Positions 1 through 7,695 of a stretch of 19,761 bases of DNA are shown here, piece after piece. A model generated the notes under the pieces. The model made no database searches and had not been told where the DNA came from. It saw only the letters and a program-made list of their open reading frames with translations. The DNA comes from GCA-2733415 sp964635575 (GTDB taxonomy: Bacteria; Bacteroidota; Bacteroidia; Flavobacteriales; Flavobacteriaceae). The stretch spans positions 1 through 19,761 of the forward strand of contig CAZWNY010000034.1 in the NCBI GenBank assembly GCA_964635575.1. The letters are read 5' to 3'. How positions within the stretch are numbered: position 1 is the first letter of the stretch; each line of letters starts with the position of its first letter. The position numbers and the translations under genes are program-made.

Positions 1-546
1 CAATCCTATCAATATTTAAATAAAAAATTGTCTTATGGTAAAATGCCAAGTGCAACATCACAATGGACAAAATTAATTATAGGTAAAATAATATATTATA
101 CGGTTTGGATAGCTTTACCTCTGTATTTAAGTTACGCTTGGTGGCAAGTTTTAATCGGATTTATGATTATGCATTACACAGCAGGAATCATTTTAAGTGT
201 TGTATTTCAACTAGCACACGTTATGCCAAATACAGAAACGCCCTTACCTGACAAAAAAGGAAATATGAAAAATACTTGGGCAATACATCAATTATATACA
301 ACTTCTAATTTTGCACATAAAAACTGGTTAGTAGGGTTTTACACAGGAGGACTAAATCATCAAGTAGAACACCATTTGTTTAGCAACATTAGCCATGTTC
401 ATTATCAAAAAATAGCGAAAATTGTAAAAGAAACCGCAAAAGAATTTAGTTTACCATACAATGAATATAATACGATGTGGGAAGCAATTAAAGAACATTA
501 TAATCAATTAAAGGAATTAGGAAAACAACCAAAATTTGCACAATAA
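1..546 (+). CDS. Fatty acid desaturase (acyl-CoA/front-end type), 3' part only
   Basis: The reading frame is open from the first base, so the N-terminus and the first histidine boxes lie outside the window; the ATG/TTG codons near base 28 are not the true start. The visible 181 residues contain two hydrophobic stretches (about bases 85-220) and, at 358-375, the box HQVEHH. This is the third histidine box (Q/HxxHH) of membrane di-iron fatty acid desaturases of the delta-5/delta-6 or linoleoyl-CoA type. It is followed by the family's FSNISHVHY-like stretch and a soluble helical tail. These enzymes insert a cis double bond into acyl chains in the inner membrane using O2 and an electron donor. 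The gene ends 17 bases before the aminotransferase start, which suggests co-transcription. The family call is secure; regiospecificity cannot be read from this fragment. Confidence 0.88.
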   Translation, partial: QSYQYLNKKLSYGKMPSATSQWTKLIIGKIIYYTVWIALPLYLSYAWWQVLIGFMIMHYTAGIILSVVFQLAHVMPNTETPLPDKKGNMKNTWAIHQLYTTSNFAHKNWLVGFYTGGLNHQVEHHLFSNISHVHYQKIAKIVKETAKEFSLPYNEYNTMWEAIKEHYNQLKELGKQPKFAQ

Positions 547-563
547 CCTGCTAAGAATAAAAA

Positions 564-1748
564 ATGAACCCACTTTCAGACAGAATTAACAGCTTACCTA
601 TATCTCAAACTTTAGCAATGGCAGCTAAAACAAGAGAATTAAAAAACCAAGGAATTGATATTATTGGGTTAAGTTTAGGAGAGCCTGACTTTAATACTCC
701 CGATTTTATAAAAAAATCCGCAATACAAGCCATAAACGATAACTATAACTCATACACTCCAGTAAACGGATATTTAGAATTGCGAGAAGCGATTTGTAAA
801 AAATTTAAAAGGGATAATAATTTATTTTATACACCTAATCAAATAGTCGTATCTACAGGAGCAAAACAAGCTATCGCAAACGTAGCAATGATATTACTAA
901 ACCCAGATGATGAAGTGCTTTTACCAGCTCCATACTGGGTAAGCTATTCAGCAATAGCAACATTAGGAGAAGCTACCTATAAGGAAATTCCTACTACTAT
1001 TGAAAGTGATTTTAAAATTACTCCCAATCAATTAGAAGCTGCAATTACCCCTAAAACAAAATTGATATTTTTTAATTCGCCAAACAACCCAAGTGGATCA
1101 AAATATACAGAAGTAGAATATAGAGCTTTAGGAGAAGTTTTAAAAAAACATCCACACGTATATATTATTTCAGATGAAATATACGAACACATTAATTACG
1201 AAGGTAAAAACTTTAGTATCGCTTGTATTGAATACTTATACGACCGCACCATAACTATAAACGGAGTAGCAAAAGCATTTGCAATGACTGGTTGGCGGAT
1301 TGGCTACATTGGGGCTCCAGAATGGATTGCAAAAGCATGTACAAAAATGCAAGGACAAATTACCAGCGGAGCAAACTGTATTGCACAACGAGCAACTATA
1401 ACTGCATTAAATGCTCCAGTAAGTGAAATACAATATATGGTAACTGAGTTTAAAAAACGGAGAGATTTAGTATTAAATTTATTAAATAAAATAAAAGGAT
1501 TTAAAACAAACGTACCCAAAGGTGCTTTTTATGTATTTCCAGATATTTCGTATTACTTCGGAAAAACCATAGCAGGAAGAAAGATTGTTAATGCGTCAGA
1601 TTTTTCATTATTACTATTAGAAGAAGCACATGTGGCAACCGTAACAGGAGAAGCATTTGGGTCACCAAACAACATCCGTATATCTTACGCAGTAAGTGAA
1701 AATCAGTTAAAAGAAGCGTTAAATCGTATTCAAAAAATAGTTAGTTAG
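564..1748 (+). CDS. PLP-dependent aminotransferase, aspartate aminotransferase type
   Basis: This is a 394-residue fold-type I aminotransferase, full length for the AspB/AspC subgroup. Visible landmarks are GEPDFNTP (39-46) near the N-terminus, STGAKQA (97-103) for phosphate binding, SPNNPSG (172-178) with the PLP-ring asparagine, SDEIYEH (203-209) with the Asp and Tyr that contact PLP, and the lysine of NGVAKAFAMTGWRIGY at about residue 237. That lysine forms the internal aldimine. A C-terminal NNIRISYA supplies the substrate-carboxylate arginine. The expected reaction is aspartate plus 2-oxoglutarate to oxaloacetate plus glutamate in the cytosol. Related enzymes also accept aromatic substrates or prephenate, so substrate specificity is inferred. 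The ATG start lies 17 bases after the desaturase stop, and the stop codon abuts the trmL start, so the three genes probably form one operon. Confidence 0.9.
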   Translation: MNPLSDRINSLPISQTLAMAAKTRELKNQGIDIIGLSLGEPDFNTPDFIKKSAIQAINDNYNSYTPVNGYLELREAICKKFKRDNNLFYTPNQIVVSTGAKQAIANVAMILLNPDDEVLLPAPYWVSYSAIATLGEATYKEIPTTIESDFKITPNQLEAAITPKTKLIFFNSPNNPSGSKYTEVEYRALGEVLKKHPHVYIISDEIYEHINYEGKNFSIACIEYLYDRTITINGVAKAFAMTGWRIGYIGAPEWIAKACTKMQGQITSGANCIAQRATITALNAPVSEIQYMVTEFKKRRDLVLNLLNKIKGFKTNVPKGAFYVFPDISYYFGKTIAGRKIVNASDFSLLLLEEAHVATVTGEAFGSPNNIRISYAVSENQLKEALNRIQKIVS

Positions 1749-2201
1749 ATGAGTTTTAATATTGTATTAATTGAACCTGAAATACCAAATAATACAGGCA
1801 ATATTGGTCGGTTAAGCTTAGCCACCAATTGCAATTTACATTTAGTAAAACCCCTAGGCTTTCAAATAGACGACTCCAGAGTAAAACGATCAGGGTTAGA
1901 TTATTGGAAACACGTAAACCTAGTTGTTTATGAAAGTATAGACGATTTTTTTGCTAAAAATAAAAATGAAAAAATGGTTTTTTTATCCAGTCATGGAACA
2001 AAAAATCATTGGAATATACCATTTAAGGAAAACTTATTTTTAATATTTGGAAAAGAATCAGAAGGATTGTCAAAAAAAATAACCAGTATTAACAAAAATA
2101 AACTATACAAAATACCCCTATTTGGCGAAAAAATTAGAAGCCTAAATTTAGCCAATGCAGTTGCGGTAACTATTTACGAAGGTGTACGACAAATGCAATA
2201 A
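1749..2201 (+). CDS. trmL: tRNA (cytidine(34)-2'-O)-methyltransferase TrmL
   Basis: This 150-residue protein is a minimal SPOUT (SpoU/TrmH) methyltransferase with no N-terminal RNA-binding extension, as usual for TrmL. It shows the family signatures in order: EPEIPNNTGNIGR (9-21), LVKPLGF (32-38), RSGLDYW (47-53), LIFGKESEGL (98-107) and IRSLNLANAVAVTIYEGVRQ (129-148). The last two form the trefoil-knot S-adenosylmethionine site. The enzyme 2'-O-methylates the wobble nucleotide of certain leucine tRNAs. The ATG begins at the base after the aminotransferase stop codon, which strongly suggests translational coupling. It is the last gene of the plus-strand run and faces ridA convergently. Confidence in the family is high; the exact tRNA targets come from knowledge of homologues. 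Confidence 0.93.
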   Translation: MSFNIVLIEPEIPNNTGNIGRLSLATNCNLHLVKPLGFQIDDSRVKRSGLDYWKHVNLVVYESIDDFFAKNKNEKMVFLSSHGTKNHWNIPFKENLFLIFGKESEGLSKKITSINKNKLYKIPLFGEKIRSLNLANAVAVTIYEGVRQMQ

Positions 2202-2287
2202 CAACCTATTAAAGTTTTACTTTGTAATCTGTGGTTGCTCTTTAGTTTTGCTTAAATTTAAATTATAAATAAACTGGTTTGCATTTC

Positions 2288-2349
2288 AAAAGTAGATTTT
2301 TTTTTAAAATCATCAGGTTTGTGCGAAAATACGTCTACTTTTTTTGAAA
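2288..2349. terminator. Possible terminator between convergent trmL and ridA
   Basis: A perfect 9-base inverted repeat, AAAAGTAGA (2288-2296) and TCTACTTTT (2334-2342), encloses a 37-base loop. The second arm runs into a T tract on the plus strand. The position, between the ends of two convergent genes, fits a terminator for the desaturase-aminotransferase-trmL run. The loop is long and the stem AT-rich, so the call is tentative. The rest of the 2202-2445 interval shows no coding sequence that I can support. Confidence 0.35.
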
Positions 2350-2445
2350 AATTTTCTATCATTTATTAACGGGTAATTATTGTTTAACCAAAAAATTGAA
2401 TTTGCAATTCTGGATTTACACCATCGCATTTTAAAATATCTTTTT

Positions 2446-2832
2446 TTATTTAATAGCAATCATACTAATTTCTACGTTTACATTTTTTGGCAAACAAGCA
2501 ACTTCCACGGTTTCTCTTGCAGGTGCATTGGATTCATTAAAATAACGCGCATAAACATTGTTAATTGCAGTAAAGTTATCCATATCACTAATAAAAATAG
2601 ATGCTTTTATTACGTTTTCAAAAGTCATATCGGCAGCTTTTAAAACGGCCTTCATATTTTCCATAACTTGTGTAGTTTCTGTTTTGATAGTCCCTAAAAC
2701 CAACTCCATTGTTTCTGGATTTAATGCAATTTGCCCTGAAGTATATAACGTATTTTCGTTTACTAAAACCGCTTGATTATAAGGCCCAATTGGTGCAGGA
2801 GCATTTTTAGTGGTAATTATTCTTTTTGTCAT
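2446..2832 (-). CDS. ridA: RidA family enamine/imine deaminase
   Basis: This 128-residue protein is full length for the YjgF/YER057c/UK114 (RidA) family. It shows KNAPAPIGPYNQAV (9-22), TSGQIALNPE (31-40), and the C-terminal APARETVEVACLPKNVNVEI, which contains the conserved arginine (about 106) and glutamate (about 121) of the active site. RidA proteins are cytosolic trimers that hydrolyse reactive enamine/imine intermediates such as 2-aminoacrylate released by PLP enzymes. The gene lies 76 bases downstream of lptD on the same strand. It may be read from lptD and also from its own promoter, since a TAAGTTTG motif sits upstream. The lptD-ridA order is, to my knowledge, common in Flavobacteriaceae. 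A PLP aminotransferase is encoded close by on the opposite strand, but I infer no specific link. Confidence 0.93.
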   Translation of the reverse strand: MTKRIITTKNAPAPIGPYNQAVLVNENTLYTSGQIALNPETMELVLGTIKTETTQVMENMKAVLKAADMTFENVIKASIFISDMDNFTAINNVYARYFNESNAPARETVEVACLPKNVNVEISMIAIK

Positions 2833-2866
2833 TTTTTTAGTTTTTTATCAGGTTAGTATTAAACTA

Positions 2867-2874
2867 CAAACTTA
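2867..2874 (-). promoter_or_regulatory. Possible -7 element of a ridA promoter
   Basis: Read on the minus strand, this is TAAGTTTG, a full match to the Bacteroidetes/Flavobacterium -7 consensus TAnnTTTG. It lies 35 bases before the ridA ATG, in the short gap after lptD. No clean -33 TTG is present at the expected 17-23 base distance, so the call is tentative. Confidence 0.35.
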
Positions 2875-2908
2875 CAAACGATAAACTAAAACCTTAATTC
2901 TTAAAAAA

Positions 2909-4237
2909 CTAATTAATCAGATTATCACGTTCTCTATTTTTATCCCATTTAATGTCGCTTAGTACTGAAGATTTTATTCCTATAAAGAAAAACCACGATT
3001 TTTGTTCTCCAAACGGCATCCAATTAAAGTTAAATTTCCAACTTAATAAGTCTCGCTCAAAACGTAATCTTGTAAAGGATATTGCTTTTCCTTTAAAATC
3101 GTATCCAGAAGATATCCCAACACGCCAACGTGGGGAAAACTCAACATCACCAGAAAACATTAATGTATTACCCGTAACTTCATTTTGTCGTTGTTGGTTG
3201 CTATATGTTGTAGAGTAAGCAATTCGTAAATCCCACGGTATTTTATAATTATAAAGCTTTATACCTGTAGGTTCTTCGTCTTCATTGTCATCAAAGCTAG
3301 ACCTGCTTAAATCGCTTCGGTCACCTGCCAACCCTTCTGTGTTGTCTAAAGTAGTATCATATTGGTTGGCAACATTATTTGTATTATTGTTTTTATTATT
3401 TTTATCAAAATCTTTACTCGAAAAAGAATAATTCAAGGTAAGGTTTGCGTTGGTTAATCGGAATAAACTTCCGTTATTATTAATGTTTAATTTTTCAACT
3501 CTACGGTTATTGTTATCTAAGGAATACGGATCTAACGAGAAATTAAAGTTAATGTTTAATTTCTTTTTTGCAATTAAAGTACCACCCGAAACACTAATAG
3601 GATTAAGTTTTAAACTGTCGCCTGCAATATTATAGGATGACGCTAAATTTAAGTTATTTAAAATCCCTACTTTTCGGTAAGTAACCTCAGTACTGTCTGT
3701 TATTTTATCTCGCACTTTTGCTTCTATAGAGTTTCCGATTCCGAAACCAATTGAGCTACTATATACATTACTTGGCTGACCGTAAAATGAGTTTTGGTAC
3801 GGACTATACTCAATAATCTCTTCAACAGTTGTGCCGTCTGCAGCAATAATGTTTTTTTTATAACTTTCATAGTATTGATCAAATGCAGGAGTTATATTGT
3901 AACTTACATTAGGTCTTACTACGTGTCGGATTGCTTGTATTTTTTTTTCTTTATTTTTTTTGTCAAAATTATACATACCATATAAAGTAGTACCGATTCC
4001 TGATGAAAAATTATAGGTTCTGGTAGGCGAAAATCCGTTCTCTACCTCAGTAACTACTTCACCTAGAGTTTCATTATACGATTTTTTTATTTTATCAAAA
4101 TTCCAAACCTCATTAAACGTTCCTCCTGCAGATAAGCTAAAGTATTTTAAAACTTTAAAGTTTGTATTTATTGGTATGGAATGTCTAACTCCTAACCTGG
4201 CATCTTCAAACATTTCACTTTTAAAAAAAAAACTCAT
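2909..4237 (-). CDS. lptD: LptD, C-terminal beta-barrel part (downstream of the frameshift)
   Basis: This frame encodes the C-terminal half of the outer-membrane LPS transport barrel. From SEMFEDARLGVRHSIP onward it has alternating aromatic/polar strands, a Bacteroidetes-type IQAIRHVVRPNVSYNITP stretch, an acidic low-complexity loop, and terminal strands such as WRVGISSGYDFKGKAI and LSWKFNFNWMPFG. The apparent ATG at 4237 comes from a frame change rather than an independent start: it sits inside the same coding sequence, and its first residues (MSFFF) cover the slippery T run. In the upstream frame the bases read DEFFF then stop; with one T fewer they would read DEFFFKSEMFEDARL continuously. 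This part is therefore probably not a separate gene but the 3' half of lptD. Without the upstream half it has no signal peptide and could not reach the outer membrane. Confidence 0.85.
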   Translation of the reverse strand: MSFFFKSEMFEDARLGVRHSIPINTNFKVLKYFSLSAGGTFNEVWNFDKIKKSYNETLGEVVTEVENGFSPTRTYNFSSGIGTTLYGMYNFDKKNKEKKIQAIRHVVRPNVSYNITPAFDQYYESYKKNIIAADGTTVEEIIEYSPYQNSFYGQPSNVYSSSIGFGIGNSIEAKVRDKITDSTEVTYRKVGILNNLNLASSYNIAGDSLKLNPISVSGGTLIAKKKLNINFNFSLDPYSLDNNNRRVEKLNINNNGSLFRLTNANLTLNYSFSSKDFDKNNKNNNTNNVANQYDTTLDNTEGLAGDRSDLSRSSFDDNEDEEPTGIKLYNYKIPWDLRIAYSTTYSNQQRQNEVTGNTLMFSGDVEFSPRWRVGISSGYDFKGKAISFTRLRFERDLLSWKFNFNWMPFGEQKSWFFFIGIKSSVLSDIKWDKNRERDNLIN

Positions 4238-5780
4238 CGGTAGTTATAATTCTATTTTCTGCGGAAAATGAATATTGTAAGTTTATGTTTTGAATGATTC
4301 CTTTTTTACTTCCAACTTTAGGTTCAAACGGAAAAATACGATTAATGTTTCCTTGTATATTAGGAAGCGACATATTAATTTCTTGTGTATTTGTGTTTTG
4401 AGAATGTGTTGCTGCAGCTGAAAAATTTAAACCTAATTTTCCTGGGAATATTTTATTATAGGTAATCGAAGAGTTTAAGGTATTAACTAAGTTGTTACCT
4501 ACATTAAATTGATTAATGGAATTGTTATAATAATCGCTACTTCCTAAGTTTACAGAGGCCGAAAACCGAGAGTTTGGATTCGATTTACTATCTTGAGAAT
4601 GATTCCACCTTAAATTATAAATTTTTGTTTTTGCATAATCAGGAAAACCACGTTCGCTATCAATTAAATTTTCATGTCTAAAATTAAACTGCCCATTAAA
4701 CCTGTAATTTACATTATAAGTGGTACTTACATTGTATCCGTAACTTCCGTTGGTATAAAAATCTCCTAGAAGCGTTAAGTCAAAATAATCGCTAAGGGCA
4801 AAATAATAACCTCCATTTTGCAAAAAATACCCTCTACGGTTATTTTCTCCAAAAGTAGGTATTACTACACCTGATTTTCTACCTTCTGCCATCGGAAAAT
4901 AAGCAAAAGGCACTGCTATTGGGGTAGGCACACCATAAATATACATATTGGTAAAACCTGCTATAATTTTCTTTCCAGGTATAAATTTACCTTTTCGTAA
5001 ACGCCAATGGTATTCAGGGTCGTCTAAATTTTTAGCGGTCGTTATTATAGCTTCGCTTATATAATAAACTGAATCGTTTTCTTTTTTAGTACGTTCCGAT
5101 TTTATATTCATATCATTTTGTTCGGTACGAGAATTAAAAATTAATGCTTTACGGGTTTTAAAGTTGTATCTAATAGAGTCAGGCTTCACGACACTTTGTC
5201 CTTGTGTAAAAACTGGAGGTTGGGTATAACCTAAGGAATCTTTAATGCCAAATGCATAAATTTCACTTTTTTGATAATTAATAATTATTTTTCCTGCTTC
5301 AATTTCTATATCACCATATGTTATTTTTGCATTGTTGTACAAAAACATTTGCTTTTTTTTACGGTTTGTTTTTATGTAATCCGTTGCGCTATATGTTACA
5401 ATATCGGTAAGGGTTTCTTTTAAAACTAAGGAGTCTTTTGGACGAATGGTATCGATTTCTTTATTTGCTAAATCGTTAAACTCAGTCGATTTTGGCATAT
5501 CAAAAATAACTTTTTTATCGGCAATAGAATCCGCAGGTATTGTTATTCCTTTTTTAGGTAAATCTTGACCCAAGCACATATTGTTGATAAACAATGCTAA
5601 AAATGTTATTAAAAGTATATGTTTGCTTTTGGTGTACAACAATCTTAATCTTATTTTTGTAAAATTATGGCTCAGTTTTTGGAGTGTCAAACATACAACA
5701 TATTTTTTGTGTATATTTAATTTTAATAAATTTTTAATACTACATATTTCAGTATTAATAAAAACACAGTAAAACAACAT
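4221..5780 (-). CDS. lptD: LptD, N-terminal part (LPS assembly outer membrane protein), frameshifted at its 3' end
   Basis: This is the N-terminal half of a Bacteroidetes LptD, the outer-membrane component that places LPS in the outer leaflet. A hydrophobic signal-like segment ends near residue 71 (HILLITFLALFINN, then CLGQ). An LptA/OstA-like jellyroll follows (about 130-260, with ITYGDIEIEAGKIIINYQ), then early barrel strands including VPTPIAVPFAYFPMAEGRKSG. The frame stops within the T10 run at 4223-4232; the barrel continues in the other frame to 2909, giving about 955 residues if joined. The start is uncertain. The ATG at 5780 overlaps the divergent amidase ATG and leaves a long N-region, so a later start is likely, for example TTG at 5642 just before the signal segment. 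A TATGTTTG promoter motif inside the frame supports this. Confidence 0.87.
   Translation of the reverse strand: MLFYCVFINTEICSIKNLLKLNIHKKYVVCLTLQKLSHNFTKIRLRLLYTKSKHILLITFLALFINNMCLGQDLPKKGITIPADSIADKKVIFDMPKSTEFNDLANKEIDTIRPKDSLVLKETLTDIVTYSATDYIKTNRKKKQMFLYNNAKITYGDIEIEAGKIIINYQKSEIYAFGIKDSLGYTQPPVFTQGQSVVKPDSIRYNFKTRKALIFNSRTEQNDMNIKSERTKKENDSVYYISEAIITTAKNLDDPEYHWRLRKGKFIPGKKIIAGFTNMYIYGVPTPIAVPFAYFPMAEGRKSGVVIPTFGENNRRGYFLQNGGYYFALSDYFDLTLLGDFYTNGSYGYNVSTTYNVNYRFNGQFNFRHENLIDSERGFPDYAKTKIYNLRWNHSQDSKSNPNSRFSASVNLGSSDYYNNSINQFNVGNNLVNTLNSSITYNKIFPGKLGLNFSAAATHSQNTNTQEINMSLPNIQGNINRIFPFEPKVGSKKGIIQNINLQYSFSAENRIITTDEFFF
4223..4232 (-). repeat. T10 homopolymer causing the lptD frameshift
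   Basis: The plus strand shows ten consecutive A (4223-4232), read as ten T on the lptD coding strand. The two lptD frames meet exactly here: GAT GAG followed by T10 gives D-E-F-F-F-stop, whereas T9 would give D-E-F-F-F-K-S-E-M-F and join the barrel. The frame difference is a single base. Possible explanations are a homopolymer sequencing error, a slippage mutation or phase-variable tract, or transcriptional slippage that restores a fraction of full-length product. LptD is normally essential where LPS is made, which argues against a complete null. Confidence 0.9.
5629..5659 (+). promoter_or_regulatory. Possible promoter for the amidase gene
   Basis: TTG at 5629-5631 and TATTTTTG at 5652-5659 are separated by 20 bases, matching the flavobacterial TTG-N17-23-TAnnTTTG consensus on the plus strand. 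It lies about 120 bases before the first amidase ATG, inside the coding sequence for the lptD signal region. Such motifs can arise by chance in AT-rich DNA, so confidence is moderate to low. Confidence 0.35.
5688..5695 (-). promoter_or_regulatory. Possible -7 element of the lptD promoter
   Basis: The minus strand reads TATGTTTG here, a full match to TAnnTTTG. It would start transcription near 5681, downstream of the ATG at 5780, and so implies that lptD translation begins further in. No clear TTG is seen at the -33 position. Confidence 0.3.
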
Positions 5781-6948
5781 GCAAAAGTATTCTTTTAATC
5801 CCTTGTTAAAGGTTTTTTTTTCAAAGATTTATCTCAAAAACAAAACTGATTTTTTCGGAAGCACCTCTTGTGTTTTCATGCTTTTTATATTGCTAACTGG
5901 AAGTGCAATTTCAACTACAATTGTAGCGCAAAAAAAAGATAAATTTATAATTGTTTTAGATGCTGGTCATGGCGGTAAAGATCCAGGTAAAAAGACTCTA
6001 AAATATAACGAAAAAGATATCGCTTTAAAAATTGTTTTAAAAATTGGTAAACAATTAGCATTAAATAAAAATGTAAAAGTAATTTATACCCGTAAAACCG
6101 ATGTGTTTGTAAAATTACATGAACGTGCACGTATTGCCAATAAAGCAGATGCCGATTTATTTGTGTCGATACATTGTAATGCTCACCATACCCAAGCAAG
6201 TGGCACAGAAACCTTTGTGCTTGGAGAAGGAAACACACAACGAAACTTAACGATAGCTAAAGCAGAAAACGAAGTGATTTTTTTAGAAGATGATCACTCA
6301 GAGCATTATGAAAGGTTTGACCCCAATTCGCCAGAAAGCTTAATAGGCTTAACCTTAATGCAAGAAGAATATGTTGCGCAAAGTTTATTATTAGCCAGTT
6401 TAATCGAAAAAAACTTTGTGCAAAAAGACAAGCGCAAAAGTAGAGGTGTAAAACAAGCCAGTTTATTGCTTATGCACAGTACTTATATGCCAAGTGTATT
6501 AATAGAAACAGGTTTTATAACAAATGAGCAAGAAGGAGAATATTTAGTATCTAAAAACGGTCAAGTTTCCGTTGCTAAATCTATTGCAAACGCAATTTTA
6601 ACCTATAAAAATAAACTACACCTAGTAGAGGATGAAATTATAGATCCAATAATAGAGAATCCAACAGAAACTAACCCAATAATTGTTACTCAAAAAAATA
6701 TAATTTTTAAAGTACAACTCGCTGCAAGTAATAAAAAAATAGCTTTAAAATCATATAATTTTAAGAAAATGGAAAACCTATCCATAGCAAAAACAGGAAA
6801 ACTATACAGGTACTTTTCAGGTAGTACAAATAATTATAAAAAGATAAAAGAAATACAAAAAAAAGCAATAAAAAAAGGACATACAACTGCATATATTGTT
6901 GCATATAAAAACGGGAAACAAATACCACTAGCAGAAGCTCTAAAATAA
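5779..6948 (+). CDS. N-acetylmuramoyl-L-alanine amidase (Amidase_3) with C-terminal SPOR-like domain
   Basis: This is a peptidoglycan amidase of the AmiA/B/C family, which cleaves the bond between MurNAc and L-Ala of the stem peptide in the periplasm. The zinc site is visible: H64 in VLDAGHGGKDPG, E78 in KYNEKD, and H132 in SIHCNAH. The catalytic Glu is E243 in SVLIETGFITN. The segment at about 165-200 resembles the extra helical region of Bacteroidetes amidases (DPNSPESLIGLTLMQEEY). Residues 308-389 resemble a SPOR peptidoglycan-binding fold, starting FKVQLAAS and ending TAYIVAYKNGKQIP. A hydrophobic secretion segment lies at about 31-51. The ATG at 5779 gives an unusually long N-region; M34 (5878) is an alternative start. 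The gene is divergent from lptD, with which it shares the CATG at 5778-5781. A T9 run occurs at 5813-5821, between these two candidate starts. Confidence 0.92.
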   Translation: MQKYSFNPLLKVFFSKIYLKNKTDFFGSTSCVFMLFILLTGSAISTTIVAQKKDKFIIVLDAGHGGKDPGKKTLKYNEKDIALKIVLKIGKQLALNKNVKVIYTRKTDVFVKLHERARIANKADADLFVSIHCNAHHTQASGTETFVLGEGNTQRNLTIAKAENEVIFLEDDHSEHYERFDPNSPESLIGLTLMQEEYVAQSLLLASLIEKNFVQKDKRKSRGVKQASLLLMHSTYMPSVLIETGFITNEQEGEYLVSKNGQVSVAKSIANAILTYKNKLHLVEDEIIDPIIENPTETNPIIVTQKNIIFKVQLAASNKKIALKSYNFKKMENLSIAKTGKLYRYFSGSTNNYKKIKEIQKKAIKKGHTTAYIVAYKNGKQIPLAEALK

Positions 6949-7020
6949 ACTTATCTCTTACAAGCTAAAAATAAATTAGTTATAAAAAAATTAATTCATC
7001 TTATTATGTTATAATAACGA

Positions 7021-7036
7021 GGGTATTTTAAAAAAC
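7021..7036 (+). promoter_or_regulatory. GGGTATTTTAAAAAAC motif upstream of the sigma gene (copy 1)
   Basis: This motif nearly repeats the GGGTATTTAAAAACC that precedes the anti-sigma gene at 7696. It lies 145 bases before the sigma ATG. It may be a recognition element of the ECF sigma factor (autoregulation), but it lacks the same spacing to a CG-containing -10 (15 bases here versus 19 in copy 2). The 6949-7165 interval also contains an all-AT hairpin (7001-7017) and a palindrome (7059-7072). Confidence 0.3.
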
Positions 7037-7165
7037 GCTATCACTGAAAAATAATTTTTTTTATCGATAAAATCAACGTAATTTTATACGCTATAACTAT
7101 CAAATGCTTAAAATATAAAAACATTGGATAGTTTTTATTTAGTAAAACAGCAAAATAGTAGCTTC

Positions 7166-7690
7166 ATGTCAAACCCTAAAAATACAATTTGTAACGAAAC
7201 TACATTTCAGTTGTTTTTTAAAACCAACGCTAGTTTATTGCGAAATTATTTGTATTACAAATACGGCAACGCTACAGATGTTGATGATGTGGTGCAAGAA
7301 GCATTTATAAAACTATGGAATAATTGCGAAAAAACAACTTCAAAAACCGCAAAAAGTTACCTTTTCAGGATAGCTACAAATTTAAGTATTAGCATTTTAA
7401 GGCATCATACTGTGAAACTAAAATATAATAAAGAAGTAAAATACATAAACAATAATAGCACTCCAGAATCGCCCGAATTTATTTTAGAAGAAAAAGAATT
7501 TTTGGTAAAATTACAAAATGCCATTTCAAGTTTACCAGACAGACAACGAGAAGTGTTTTTATTAAATCGAATTGAAAAAAAAACCTATAAAGAAATTGCA
7601 GAATTATCCGAAGTATCGGTAAAAGCAATTGAAAAACTAATGAGTAAAGCGCTCCTTAAATTACGATATCAAATAAAAAACATCCCATAA
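7166..7690 (+). CDS. ECF RNA polymerase sigma factor, FecI/sigma-70 family
   Basis: This 174-residue protein contains only sigma regions 2 and 4, as in ECF (group 4) factors. Region 2 is at about 13-80, with ATDVDDVVQEAFIKLW (36-51) and TAKSYLFRIATNLSISILR. Region 4 is at about 112-167, with SSLPDRQREVFLLNR followed by the helix-turn-helix YKEIAELSEVSVKAIEKLMS. The frame is open further upstream from a TTG at 7124, but the ATG at 7166 gives the normal family length and start. It is followed by a FecR anti-sigma gene after 55 bases and then by a TonB-dependent transducer, the classical FecI-FecR-FecA signalling order. In such systems the factor is held by FecR and released when the outer-membrane receptor binds its ligand. 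The ligand here is unknown. Confidence 0.93.
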   Translation: MSNPKNTICNETTFQLFFKTNASLLRNYLYYKYGNATDVDDVVQEAFIKLWNNCEKTTSKTAKSYLFRIATNLSISILRHHTVKLKYNKEVKYINNNSTPESPEFILEEKEFLVKLQNAISSLPDRQREVFLLNRIEKKTYKEIAELSEVSVKAIEKLMSKALLKLRYQIKNIP

Positions 7691-7695
7691 TAGTA

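Noticed and set aside
2380..2643. 87-residue plus-strand open frame
   Set aside because: It lies mostly antisense to the clear ridA coding sequence and has no recognisable motif.
4221..4237. Two separate genes encoding an N-terminal LptD-like protein and an independent barrel protein
   Set aside because: The second part lacks a signal peptide, and its ATG lies inside the T10-flanking codons. Removing one T gives a seamless LptD, so one broken gene is the simpler reading.
7001..7017. TTATTAT-GTT-ATAATAA hairpin as an amidase terminator
   Set aside because: The stem is entirely A/T with a 3-base loop and no T tail after it, so it is too weak to call a terminator.
7059..7072. Perfect 14-base palindrome TTTTATCGATAAAA upstream of the sigma gene
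   Set aside because: Seven-pair palindromes of A/T-rich composition are expected many times by chance in a window this long and AT-rich; no second copy was noticed at a regulatory position.
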